From positions 1 to 64,000 of the forward strand of contig CAZNJD010000009.1 of assembly GCA_964573285.1 (NCBI GenBank): 64,000 nucleotides of DNA, given 5' to 3'. Shown here piece after piece: positions 46,638-54,190 of this stretch. Positions within the stretch are counted from its first letter, which is position 1. The number at the start of each line of letters is the position of its first letter. The translations under genes were made by a program, and so were the position numbers. Source of the DNA: UBA1140 sp964573285. Its GTDB lineage: Bacteria; Campylobacterota; Campylobacteria; Campylobacterales; Sulfurovaceae. The notes beneath the pieces are model-generated. The model saw only the letters and a program-made list of their open reading frames with translations. It was not told the origin of the DNA and did no database searches.

Positions 46638-47282
46638 TTATCTCTTATCAAAATGCTGATAATCTTTGGTATATCTCCAATCTCCACCCCATCTAAAACC
46701 ATATCGTTTAAAAATTTTTGTCACCTCATCATGAGGTAGCAGTAGAGCTTTATCAGCAGAAGTTTTATATCCATGATGTATTCGTTTTCTATATTTTTCT
46801 GAAGCTTTATGTGATATATGACCCTTTTTAGAGATATATGGGTTCTCAATAGGATTTATATCTATAGCTTTACCAAAAGCATGATTTGACCATTTCTTAG
46901 AGCCTGTAGCCCTTCTGCAATTAAAAGCAGAAGTGTTATCAACATCTATAGATTTCCAATCATTTCCATGAAAATAACTTACTAATCTCATCTGTTTGAT
47001 AGGGTATCCTATATTATATAGCTCTTCCATTATATAAACAACATCATTTGCTACATCTTTATGGACTATCATCTCCCCTAGCCTATCTCTCCCATTAAAG
47101 TCATGATATACAAGTTGTAAATAACGAAGGTTATATAAAGGTACAGGACAACCTTTTCGCCATGAATTACCTCTAATCATTTTATTTTTAATCTCTGGGG
47201 TAATAGAACTAATATTAGCATTAAATGCTGAAAAAAGTGTTGTGGTAAATATGGTAGTGGTTATTATTAATATTTTAATCAT
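46638..47282 (-). CDS. M15-family peptidase, putative D-Ala-D-Ala carboxypeptidase
   Basis: An exported zinc peptidase of the M15 (extensin-like/VanY-VanX) group, 214 residues from the ATG at 47282. The signal peptide is IKILIITTTIFTTTLFSAFNA. Zinc ligands are in KWSNHAFGKAIDINPIENPYI (His and Asp) and the C-terminal YQHFDKR (His), with a Trp-rich GFRWGGDWR segment between. It would trim peptidoglycan peptides in the periplasm. The reading frame continues upstream into the tRNA gene, but a start there would read tRNA sequence and block the signal peptide. It lies 4 bases upstream of nagA. Confidence 0.85.
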   Translation of the reverse strand: MIKILIITTTIFTTTLFSAFNANISSITPEIKNKMIRGNSWRKGCPVPLYNLRYLQLVYHDFNGRDRLGEMIVHKDVANDVVYIMEELYNIGYPIKQMRLVSYFHGNDWKSIDVDNTSAFNCRRATGSKKWSNHAFGKAIDINPIENPYISKKGHISHKASEKYRKRIHHGYKTSADKALLLPHDEVTKIFKRYGFRWGGDWRYTKDYQHFDKR

Positions 47283-47326
47283 AAAAGATAATATCAAAAT
47301 TTGGATTAGATTAAATTTAAAGTAGG

Positions 47327-47403
47327 TGGTGGGTCCTCGGGGACTCGAACCCCGGACCACTCGGTTATGAGCCGAGTGCTCTAACCAGCTGAGCTAAAGA
47401 CCC
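47327..47403 (-). tRNA. tRNA with CAT anticodon (elongator Met or Ile2)
   Basis: A complete 77-base cloverleaf on the leftward strand with encoded CCA. The acceptor stem pairs GGGTCTT with AGGACCC, the D arm is AGCTCAGCTGGTTAGAGC, the anticodon stem is CTCGG/CCGAG around CTCATAA, and the T arm contains GGTTCGAGTCC. The anticodon is CAT. The paired G1-C72 rules out the initiator tRNA. Whether it is elongator Met or the lysidine-modified Ile2 species cannot be settled by eye. It lies between rodA and the M15 peptidase gene, all leftward. Confidence 0.95.
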
Positions 47404-47426
47404 ACCTGCTGAAAATATCTAAAGGA

Positions 47427-48575
47427 TTAATACTCTTTTAGTGGATGAGGTTTATTTCTCATCATTGTTATTTTCGAGTCAGTATTATACATAAAATAAA
47501 AACGAAAAGCAAGTAAATTCTCCAAAATACCAAAAAGAATTGAAAAAATGATAAAAGAAGTCCCTCCATGACTAAACATTGGCAGTGGAAGACCCACTAC
47601 AGGAGCTAATCCCATGGTCATAGATATATTAACACCCATATATATAAAAAACAAAAATGCAATTCCTGATGCAACAACCTTAACAAAATAATCTTTGGTA
47701 TTAGAGATTGATATATGTAAAAGATGTAATATTAATAAAGCATATAAAACAATGATAGATACCATACCTTTAAATCCAAGTCGTTCCCCTAAATAAGCAA
47801 AAATAAAATCTGTAGATGAAACTGGCAAAAATTTAAGTTGTGTTTGTGTCGCATTCTCTTTATCTTGTCCATTCATACCTCCTGAACCAATAGCTATAAT
47901 TGATTGATGGACATGATAACTCGGTTCTCCTAAAAAGTTTGCAATTCTCTGTTTTTGATAAGGTTTTAACCCATAATTGTAAAGTACAGGTGCAGATAGT
48001 CCTATAATAATTAATAAAGATAGCCATATACGCATACGAACACCTACAATAAAAAGTACACCAAATCCAGTTAAAAGAAGTACCAAACCTGTTCCAAGGT
48101 CTGGCTCTTTGGCTATTAATACAAAAGGAATTAAAATATAGGCAGAAAGCTTTGCAAATATTTTCAAATCATATCCCATTTTGGGTGGTGGATTACGAAC
48201 TATAAGATAACCCAACATCAACAAAACTGTAATCTTAATAAATTCAGATGGTTGTAGAGTCATATGTGTAAATGGTATCTCTATCCATCGCCTAGCACCT
48301 AATATCTTTTTACCAAATAGCTCTACACTAAATAGTAAAAATAGATTAATCCAATATGATATAGGGATAAGCCATTGATATTTACGCCAAGGTATAAGAA
48401 AGGCTATAAAAAATACACCTGCTGATAGCCCATAATACATCATCTGTTTATCAAAAAGTATTGGTTTTATCTCATATACTAAATATGATGAAACTACAAA
48501 TATAGGGATAAGTTGTAATATTAATATAAAATTAAATTGTTGAAGTATTCTTCTGTCAAACTGAAACCAATGCAT
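47427..48575 (-). CDS. rodA: Peptidoglycan glycosyltransferase RodA
   Basis: A SEDS-family polytopic membrane enzyme (382 residues, about ten helices) that polymerises glycan strands in the elongasome with a class B PBP, under MreB/MreC guidance. Family landmarks are LGARRWIEIPFTHMTLQPSEFIKI near residue 93 and AKEPDLGTGLVLLLTGFGVLF near 155. The catalytic-region motifs are GSGGMNGQ, STDFIFAYLGERLGF near 255 and GLAPVVGLPLPMFSHGGTSFI near 330. The FtsW paralogue shares these motifs, but the N-terminal length and the RWIEIP variant suit RodA. The tRNA follows 23 bases downstream. Confidence 0.93.
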   Translation of the reverse strand: MHWFQFDRRILQQFNFILILQLIPIFVVSSYLVYEIKPILFDKQMMYYGLSAGVFFIAFLIPWRKYQWLIPISYWINLFLLFSVELFGKKILGARRWIEIPFTHMTLQPSEFIKITVLLMLGYLIVRNPPPKMGYDLKIFAKLSAYILIPFVLIAKEPDLGTGLVLLLTGFGVLFIVGVRMRIWLSLLIIIGLSAPVLYNYGLKPYQKQRIANFLGEPSYHVHQSIIAIGSGGMNGQDKENATQTQLKFLPVSSTDFIFAYLGERLGFKGMVSIIVLYALLILHLLHISISNTKDYFVKVVASGIAFLFFIYMGVNISMTMGLAPVVGLPLPMFSHGGTSFIIFSILFGILENLLAFRFYFMYNTDSKITMMRNKPHPLKEY

Positions 48576-48699
48576 TTAATATCCGATTTTTTTAAATATT
48601 ATATCCAAGAAGTTATTAATCTTAAGTATTGATGAGAACGACTTTCGTACTATATAGGGGGAGGAGTACAAGTTGTTAGGTTATCTGTTAATTTAAAAG

Positions 48700-48721
48700 G
48701 AGGAATGGGGAATAATTCCTC
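48700..48721. terminator. Small hairpin in the rhlE-rodA gap
   Basis: GAGGAAT and ATTCCTC form a 7-bp stem with an 8-base loop. It sits between the end of the helicase gene (48810) and the rodA start (48575), both leftward. No T tract follows. It may be a weak terminator or part of the rodA leader. The rest of the 234-base gap shows no open frame. Confidence 0.35.
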
Positions 48722-48809
48722 ATCACATACTTAAGATATAATATAATTATAGCTAAATCAGATAAAATTACTCTTAATTGAAATTAAAATATCTATTTTT
48801 TTATTATAT

Positions 48810-50099
48810 TTAAAAATGACGCTTATTTCTTGGGCTTTTGTGATGGTCTTTTTTATCTAAATTCATCATCTTTTGAGCCAACTCTTTGGCTTTTTTTAAC
48901 TTTTCACTCTTTTTAGCATCTATTTTTTTTATTTTTTTACTACTTAATTGAACAATAGGAGTGTATGTAAACTCATTTGTTGATATTATAGGCAATGAGA
49001 TACCCAATAAATTTTCTAACTCATTGAACTGTTCAACCTCTTTTGCACAAATCAATGATATAGCCTCACCATTCTCTTTTGCTCTTCCTGTTCTTCCTAT
49101 ACGATGAATATAATCTTCATTTTTAATAGGAAGTTCAAAATTTATAACCAAAGGCAGATTTTTTATATCAATACCTCTTGCAACTACATCTGTAGCTATG
49201 AGTACATGAATATCTCCATCTTTGAACTTCTGTAATGCTTGATTTCTCATTCCTTGGGTTTTATCCCCATGAATAGCTACTGACTTTATACTATCTAGTT
49301 CTAATTTTTCGACTAATATATTAGCTTGTCGTTTAGTATTGACAAAAACCAATACCCCTTTGGCATCTTTTTGTTTCAATAGAGAAATTAATAATGGAAT
49401 TTTTTGCTCTTCATTAATATAATGAACTAACTGTTTAATCTCTTTGGCTGATATACTACCCTTTATCTCTATAATCTTAGGATTGTTTAGTAGTGTTTTA
49501 GCCAATTTCATAACAGCAGTAGGAAAAGTAGCAGAGAACATAGCAGATTGTCTTTTTTTAGGAAGTTTAGAGCTTATAAACCTAATATCATTTATAAAGC
49601 CCATCTCTAAAAGCTTATCAGCCTCATCTATTACAACCATCTGAACAATAGACAAATCAACCGTCTTATTTTTCAAGTGGTCAATCAGTCTCCCTGTAGT
49701 GGATACAACTATATTAGCTCCTGCTCTAATCTGTTTGATTTGACTTCCTAATTTCAAACCACCATAAAGTGCAACTGATTTATGAGTAAACTCTGTAGAA
49801 TAAATCTCTATACTATTATGAATTTGTACAACTAATTCTCTAGTTGGAGCCAAAATTAGAGCATCTATTTTATATCTATCATCCCCTACCCTAATCTCTG
49901 TTCGCTCTGATAAGTTTTCAAGCATAGGCAAAACAAATGAAGCTGTTTTACCTGTTCCTGTTTGAGAAGTGGCTAATATATCTCTACCTTTTCTCAATAT
50001 AGGTATAGCTTGTTGTTGTATTAGCGTAGGCTCTGTATATCCTAATTTTTTTATAGTATCTTGTAGCTTTGTTGATAATGATAGTGTAGTAAATGACAT
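48810..50099 (-). CDS. rhlE: DEAD-box RNA helicase (RhlE-like)
   Basis: A 429-residue ATP-dependent RNA helicase with the RhlE-type core. It has Q motif LGYTEPTLIQQQAIP, motif I TSQTGTGKTASFVLP, PTRELVVQI, TTGR, DEAD in VVIDEADKLLEMGF, SAT, ATDVVARGIDI and HRIGRTGRAKENG. The C-terminal tail is short and Lys-rich (KKIKKIDAKKSEKLKKAK...). The RhlE assignment rests on the compact length and this basic tail. It lies 20 bases downstream of ispE. It is the second DEAD-box helicase in the window. Confidence 0.9.
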   Translation of the reverse strand: MSFTTLSLSTKLQDTIKKLGYTEPTLIQQQAIPILRKGRDILATSQTGTGKTASFVLPMLENLSERTEIRVGDDRYKIDALILAPTRELVVQIHNSIEIYSTEFTHKSVALYGGLKLGSQIKQIRAGANIVVSTTGRLIDHLKNKTVDLSIVQMVVIDEADKLLEMGFINDIRFISSKLPKKRQSAMFSATFPTAVMKLAKTLLNNPKIIEIKGSISAKEIKQLVHYINEEQKIPLLISLLKQKDAKGVLVFVNTKRQANILVEKLELDSIKSVAIHGDKTQGMRNQALQKFKDGDIHVLIATDVVARGIDIKNLPLVINFELPIKNEDYIHRIGRTGRAKENGEAISLICAKEVEQFNELENLLGISLPIISTNEFTYTPIVQLSSKKIKKIDAKKSEKLKKAKELAQKMMNLDKKDHHKSPRNKRHF

Positions 50100-50119
50100 A
50101 AATTATCTCCTTGATTATT

Positions 50120-50890
50120 TTAATCTTTTATTGGGTTGATGCTAAAAAAAGTACTTCCACTTCCAGAAAAGTACCATCCATCCTTTGCAAACTCTTCTAA
50201 TTTAGGATATGCAATAAGTGAGGCTCGATACAAATCATTAGCCTCAATTGCATCCACTTTTGATAAAATTTCTTTGGTGGATAAACTTTTCCAACCCTCA
50301 AATGATTTCAAATCTATATCTTTTAATAACTCCTGTTTGAATGTTTTATAAACCAAAGATGTATCACAATGAATATTAGGAGTATAAAGCTCAATTTCAA
50401 ATAGCTCATCCTCAAATGGCTCTACAATCTCTCCAAAACCTGATACATTAGCACTATCATAATCATATATAAAAAATGGAACATCAGCCCCTACTTTTGA
50501 GCCAATTTTTGCCAAAGTTGGAGTATCAATTCCAAGTTCAAACTTCTCATTTATCAAACGCATAAATGCCCCTGCATCAGAACTCCCTCCACCAAGTCCT
50601 GCACCTAAGGGTATCCTTTTATCTACTACTATTTTATAGTCCAAAAAGAATTTATGAATATAACCTATATGTTCTGTAATCTCTATATAGGCTTTATATA
50701 TAATATTTGACTCTATAGGAATATCTCCACATCCCTCAATAGTAAACTTATTACAACTTTGAGGTACTATAGAGATAGTATCATATATATGAGGTACTTT
50801 TATAAATCGTGATAGAAGAGTATGGTAACCTCTTTTGTGTCCTGTAATTTTTAGAAAAGTGTTTATTTTGGCATGTGCATTGATGGTCAT
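50120..50890 (-). CDS. ispE: 4-diphosphocytidyl-2-C-methyl-D-erythritol kinase
   Basis: IspE phosphorylates CDP-ME in the non-mevalonate isoprenoid pathway, which also feeds undecaprenyl phosphate. The 256-residue GHMP kinase begins with INAHAKINTFLKITGHKRGYHTL. It has the ATP-binding PLGAGLGGGSSDAGAFM near residue 93 and the C-terminal glycine loop WYFSGSGSTFF. It is slightly short compared with E. coli, as in other Campylobacterota. It precedes the RhlE-like helicase by 20 bases. Confidence 0.94.
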   Translation of the reverse strand: MTINAHAKINTFLKITGHKRGYHTLLSRFIKVPHIYDTISIVPQSCNKFTIEGCGDIPIESNIIYKAYIEITEHIGYIHKFFLDYKIVVDKRIPLGAGLGGGSSDAGAFMRLINEKFELGIDTPTLAKIGSKVGADVPFFIYDYDSANVSGFGEIVEPFEDELFEIELYTPNIHCDTSLVYKTFKQELLKDIDLKSFEGWKSLSTKEILSKVDAIEANDLYRASLIAYPKLEEFAKDGWYFSGSGSTFFSINPIKD

Positions 50891-50987
50891 TAAATTAATC
50901 CTATTAGCTACTTTTATATTTATATTATTTTATCTAAATTTGCATTCATTATAACACAAAATATCAACTCATAGGAGTAGCAAAAAG

Positions 50988-51692
50988 CTACTTTCTTAAA
51001 GTTAAAATCCAATCAGCCATACCACTTATATCTTTATCACTCATATTTTTAAATGGTGGCATAATAAGTTTAAATTTCGTCCATCTACCTTTTGAACCAT
51101 TTTTAATACTTTTAATCAATTGTGCTTTATCTTTTGAACTATATCTTTGTGCAATATGTTCAAAAGAGGGAGCTACTTTATCTTTGTCTATATCATGACA
51201 ATTTATACATCTCTGCTGTTCAAAAACTCTTTCATGCAGAGGCATTCTAGCCAATCTAGCTTTCTCTTGCATAATCTGGAGCATTTTTTGATTATCATAA
51301 TTATTATACATATAATGAGTGATAGCTCTCAATTCATTCTCTGTAACTTCACCTTTTTGTGATGGCATAACACCATAACTATCCAAACTCTTTTTATCAC
51401 AAAAAGATTTAGAGGCAGATGGATTGATAACATAATCTTGAACGAAATCTATAATCTTTGCTTCATGTTCACTTGGATTATTGGATTTGATAAAATCTTT
51501 AAGGTGAAAAGTAACAGCCATCATAGATGGAGCTACTTCATTCTCATAACTCTTTGGAGGCATATCCAAATTGTGACATTTGGAACATTTTTGATGTAAT
51601 AACTCTTCTCCATCTAATTGAACTTTAGGTTTACTCTCTCCACAACCTACAAAGATAAATAATACGGCTAAAGAGAAATAGAACTTTTGCAT
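50988..51692 (-). CDS. Dihaem cytochrome c lipoprotein
   Basis: A 234-residue envelope cytochrome. The signal peptide ends in lipobox FVGC (Cys17), so it is probably lipid-anchored facing the periplasm. Two CxxCH haem-attachment sites are present: CSKCH at 36-40 and CINCH at 162-166. Each is followed at a suitable distance by Met candidates for the sixth haem ligand (VAPSMMAVT and LIMPPFKNMSD). The two halves look like duplicated class I cytochrome c domains. Electron partner is unknown. It is monocistronic. Confidence 0.88.
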   Translation of the reverse strand: MQKFYFSLAVLFIFVGCGESKPKVQLDGEELLHQKCSKCHNLDMPPKSYENEVAPSMMAVTFHLKDFIKSNNPSEHEAKIIDFVQDYVINPSASKSFCDKKSLDSYGVMPSQKGEVTENELRAITHYMYNNYDNQKMLQIMQEKARLARMPLHERVFEQQRCINCHDIDKDKVAPSFEHIAQRYSSKDKAQLIKSIKNGSKGRWTKFKLIMPPFKNMSDKDISGMADWILTLRK

Positions 51693-51790
51693 TTTTTTCC
51701 TTCTTTATTATTAAGATAAATCTATTATATTATAACTTATATTAATACTTTAAGCATTTTCATGATATATAAATAAAAAAGAGAGTAGAT

Positions 51791-52075
51791 ATGCACCAAG
51801 TAAGTTTAACTGAGTTCAAAAATGCTGTAGAGATATTAGGTCTTTTATCATTAACAAGTAAAGAAGATGTGCGTAAAAAGTATTTAAAATTATCTCGTTT
51901 ATATCATCCTGATATGGAAAATGGTTCAACCCAAAAATTTCAACAAATTCGTAACGCTTATGAGATTTTGACTCATTATATGGATAATTTTCGTTTTGTA
52001 TTTGATGAAGAAGAGTTCAAACGCCAAAATCCTATTTTAGTTTCGACATTTGATAAAGAGTGGATAAAGAATTAA
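51791..52075 (+). CDS. Small J-domain protein
   Basis: A 94-residue protein consisting of a J domain: LGLLSLTSKEDVRKKYLKLSRLYHPDMENGSTQKFQQIRNAYEILTHYM, with the HPD tripeptide that stimulates DnaK ATPase. There is no Gly/Phe region, zinc finger or substrate domain, and the C terminus is a short acidic tail. Such orphan J proteins recruit DnaK to a specific partner, which is not evident here. Its stop overlaps the stop of trmO by 4 bases (convergent). Confidence 0.88.
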   Translation: MHQVSLTEFKNAVEILGLLSLTSKEDVRKKYLKLSRLYHPDMENGSTQKFQQIRNAYEILTHYMDNFRFVFDEEEFKRQNPILVSTFDKEWIKN

Positions 52076-52566
52076 CTCTCTACAAACCTATCATCAGAGC
52101 GTTTGTCAGCGACTTCATTCAAACTAGATTTCATCCAACCTGATTTTACTGTACTCTCTACTTTATCAAAATTTTCAATATAAGGTTTAATATCCAATAG
52201 TGGTGTACCATCTAAAATATCCACTCCTTTAATTGTTACAATATTCTCTTCTACTTTGACTAATTCAACAATGGATAAGCCCATACTATTTGGGTGCATC
52301 GGTGTACGAGTGGAAAAGACACCTCTTGGTGTATGAGTTTTATCGTTAAATGGAATAACTTGTAGTTTTGGTCTATTTATTTTATGAAAATAGTAAATCA
52401 AATATACATGAGAGAAACCATCTAAATCTTTTAACCCCTCTTTATACTCTGGTTTAAACTCTATATTGGCATAAACCTCTTTCGCTCCTTTGGGTTGAAC
52501 TGGCATATTTACCAAATCACAAAATGGGGATTTGATAGTGGCTATCTGTTCTAGTTCAAATTTCAT
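52072..52566 (-). CDS. trmO: tRNA (N6-threonylcarbamoyladenosine(37)-N6)-methyltransferase, TrmO/TsaA type
   Basis: TrmO methylates the t6A37 modification in certain tRNAs, using SAM, through a small beta-barrel (UPF0066/YaeB) fold. The 164-residue sequence has ATIKSPFCDLVNMPVQPKGAKEVYANIEFKPEYKEGLKDLDGFSHVYLIYYFH. It also has the signature GVFSTRTPMHPNSMGLSIVELV, with the Arg/Pro/His/Asn cluster typical of the family. The ATG at 52566 with AGGAG 10 bases upstream is chosen over one 16 codons earlier. Compared with E. coli TrmO it lacks the C-terminal extension. Confidence 0.88.
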   Translation of the reverse strand: MKFELEQIATIKSPFCDLVNMPVQPKGAKEVYANIEFKPEYKEGLKDLDGFSHVYLIYYFHKINRPKLQVIPFNDKTHTPRGVFSTRTPMHPNSMGLSIVELVKVEENIVTIKGVDILDGTPLLDIKPYIENFDKVESTVKSGWMKSSLNEVADKRSDDRFVES

Positions 52567-52676
52567 CTTGTTTATACTCCTATATATTTTTAAATTATAA
52601 TAATTATTTGACAAAATAATAATAAAAGTTATCTTTAATATGTATTAGTCATACTTTTAGTGAAGTTAAAATATTA

Positions 52677-52685
52677 TGATATAAT
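52677..52685 (+). promoter_or_regulatory. Extended -10 promoter for the gltX-yggT-slt unit
   Basis: TGATATAAT is a consensus extended -10 element ending 50 bases upstream of the ATG at 52736, which has its own TAGGAGAG ribosome site. The three downstream genes overlap or abut and would share this transcript. Confidence 0.55.
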
Positions 52686-52735
52686 AATTTCAGCAAAAAT
52701 CATTATAATTACATTAATAAATTATAGGAGAGCTA

Positions 52736-53914
52736 ATGCTTCGATTTGCCCAATCACCATCTAGTGATATGGATATAGGTAACTTACGAATTGCCATTTT
52801 GAATTATATTATTGCAAAACAGAAAAATGAACAATTTTTAGTGCGTATTGAAGATAATGGACAAGATAAAATTATAGAAGGAAAAGATACCGAGATAATG
52901 ATGATACTAAAGAAATTTGCTATTAAGCATGATTTAGTATATCATCAAAGCCAACATATTAATATTCATCAAAACTTAGCTATTAGATTACTTAAAGAGA
53001 AAAAAGCTTTTATTTGTAAATGTAGTGAGGATAGATGTAATAGCAATTGTGAGAATTTAACAAATGAAGATTATAAATCTCTTAGAGAGAAAAATGAGCC
53101 ATTTGTAATTCGTATCAAAAAATCTAAAAAGATTGATAGCTTTATAATTATGAATTCAGATAATACTCCTACGAATGATTTTGCATCTGCTTGTGATGAT
53201 ATGTTGAGTGGAATTAATTTTATTATTTGTAAAGAGAAACAACTTATTAATACGACAAAACAGATATATATTAAATCCTCTCTAGGTTATATAGAACCAA
53301 CTAGATATGCACATATAGCTACTATTGATAATAGAATTACTCTCAAGGAGTTATTTAAACAAGGATTTATACCTGATGCTATTTTAAACTATCTCATACT
53401 TTTAGGTAATTCAAAAGTTCCAAAAGAGATATTTACCCTTCCCGATGCCATAAAATGGTTTGATTTAAATAGTATCTCTAAAGAGTCTCTCAAATTTGAT
53501 ATAGATAAATTGCGATTTATTAACCGTGAACATATAAAAATGATGGATGATAAAGAGTTATCTAAACTATTTGGGTTTGCTGATGCTGATATTGGAAAAT
53601 TAGCAAAACTTTATCTAGGAGATAGTGCTACTATTAATGAATTAGAGGGTAAAATTCGTTCTATTTTTACTCCTAAAAATTTTGATAAAGAGTGGGGAGA
53701 GGAGATGAGAGTGATAGAAAAAATCATCTTCAATGCCCCTTATTTTGATAAATTTGATGAGTTCAAAAAATATATTGCCAAAGAGAGTGGACTCAAAGGT
53801 AATAATTTAATTAAACCATTAAGACTTTTGCTTACAGGTGATAAAAAACAAAAACCTAAATTAAGTGAAATCTATCCACTAATTAAATCTTATATATTGG
53901 AGGTCGCATCATGA
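52736..53914 (+). CDS. gltX: Glutamyl-tRNA synthetase paralogue with lost catalytic motifs (gltX2 locus)
   Basis: A 392-residue class Ib aminoacyl-tRNA synthetase-fold protein, clearly homologous to GluRS over its whole length. By its gltX-yggT-slt context it corresponds to the gltX2 gene of Helicobacter and Campylobacter. Its signature residues are eroded. PSPTGxxHIGNxR reads QSPSSDMDIGNLR (His to Asp13). RGEDHL reads CKEKQL (165-170). RIEDTD reads RIEDNG. The KMSKS loop is missing between residues 198 and 201, where ATIDNRITLKELF joins what are normally separated parts. A zinc-type Cys cluster (C94, C96, C101, C105) and the anticodon-binding domain remain. It is likely expressed but unlikely to aminoacylate. 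Confidence 0.85.
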   Translation: MLRFAQSPSSDMDIGNLRIAILNYIIAKQKNEQFLVRIEDNGQDKIIEGKDTEIMMILKKFAIKHDLVYHQSQHINIHQNLAIRLLKEKKAFICKCSEDRCNSNCENLTNEDYKSLREKNEPFVIRIKKSKKIDSFIIMNSDNTPTNDFASACDDMLSGINFIICKEKQLINTTKQIYIKSSLGYIEPTRYAHIATIDNRITLKELFKQGFIPDAILNYLILLGNSKVPKEIFTLPDAIKWFDLNSISKESLKFDIDKLRFINREHIKMMDDKELSKLFGFADADIGKLAKLYLGDSATINELEGKIRSIFTPKNFDKEWGEEMRVIEKIIFNAPYFDKFDEFKKYIAKESGLKGNNLIKPLRLLLTGDKKQKPKLSEIYPLIKSYILEVAS

Positions 53915-54189
53915 GTGCCTTAATCTTTGCTATTGTTCAACTAATACATTCTATTATTACTATGTATATTTGGATTATTATTATATCTGCTGTATTATCA
54001 TTTGTTCAGCCAGACCCAAGAAATCCTATTGTGGATATACTTAACAGACTAACTCTTCCTGCTTTTAATTTTGTGCGTCAAAAGTTACCATTTGTAATCT
54101 TTTCAGGTATTGACCTTTCACCTATTGTTATTATCTTTGGATTACAATTTATAGATACGATACTGATGCGTTCGGTAATGGCTATATAA
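53911..54189 (+). CDS. YggT family membrane protein
   Basis: A 92-residue integral membrane protein with two hydrophobic helices around the family motif: MYIWIIIISAVLSFVQPDPRNPIVDILNRLTLPAF. A second helix (IDLSPIVIIFGLQFIDTIL) follows. YggT proteins are linked to osmotic tolerance and membrane-associated processes but have no defined activity. Its ATG overlaps the stop of the upstream gene (ATGA), and it sits between gltX and slt as in Campylobacter. Confidence 0.88.
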   Translation: MSALIFAIVQLIHSIITMYIWIIIISAVLSFVQPDPRNPIVDILNRLTLPAFNFVRQKLPFVIFSGIDLSPIVIIFGLQFIDTILMRSVMAI

Positions 54190-54190
54190 A

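Noticed and set aside
47283..47360. Upstream extension of the M15 peptidase frame.
   Set aside because: It would start within the tRNA gene and bury the signal peptide. The ATG at 47282 fits an exported protein.
48576..48809. Possible small RNA in the rhlE-rodA gap, prompted by a locally G-rich segment.
   Set aside because: Only a short hairpin is present, with no promoter-terminator pair or recognisable RNA family.
52736..53914. Assignment of the GluRS paralogue as YadB/GluQ (glutamyl-queuosine synthetase).
   Set aside because: YadB lacks the anticodon-binding domain and is about 300 residues. This protein retains the C-terminal domain and sits in the gltX2 locus.
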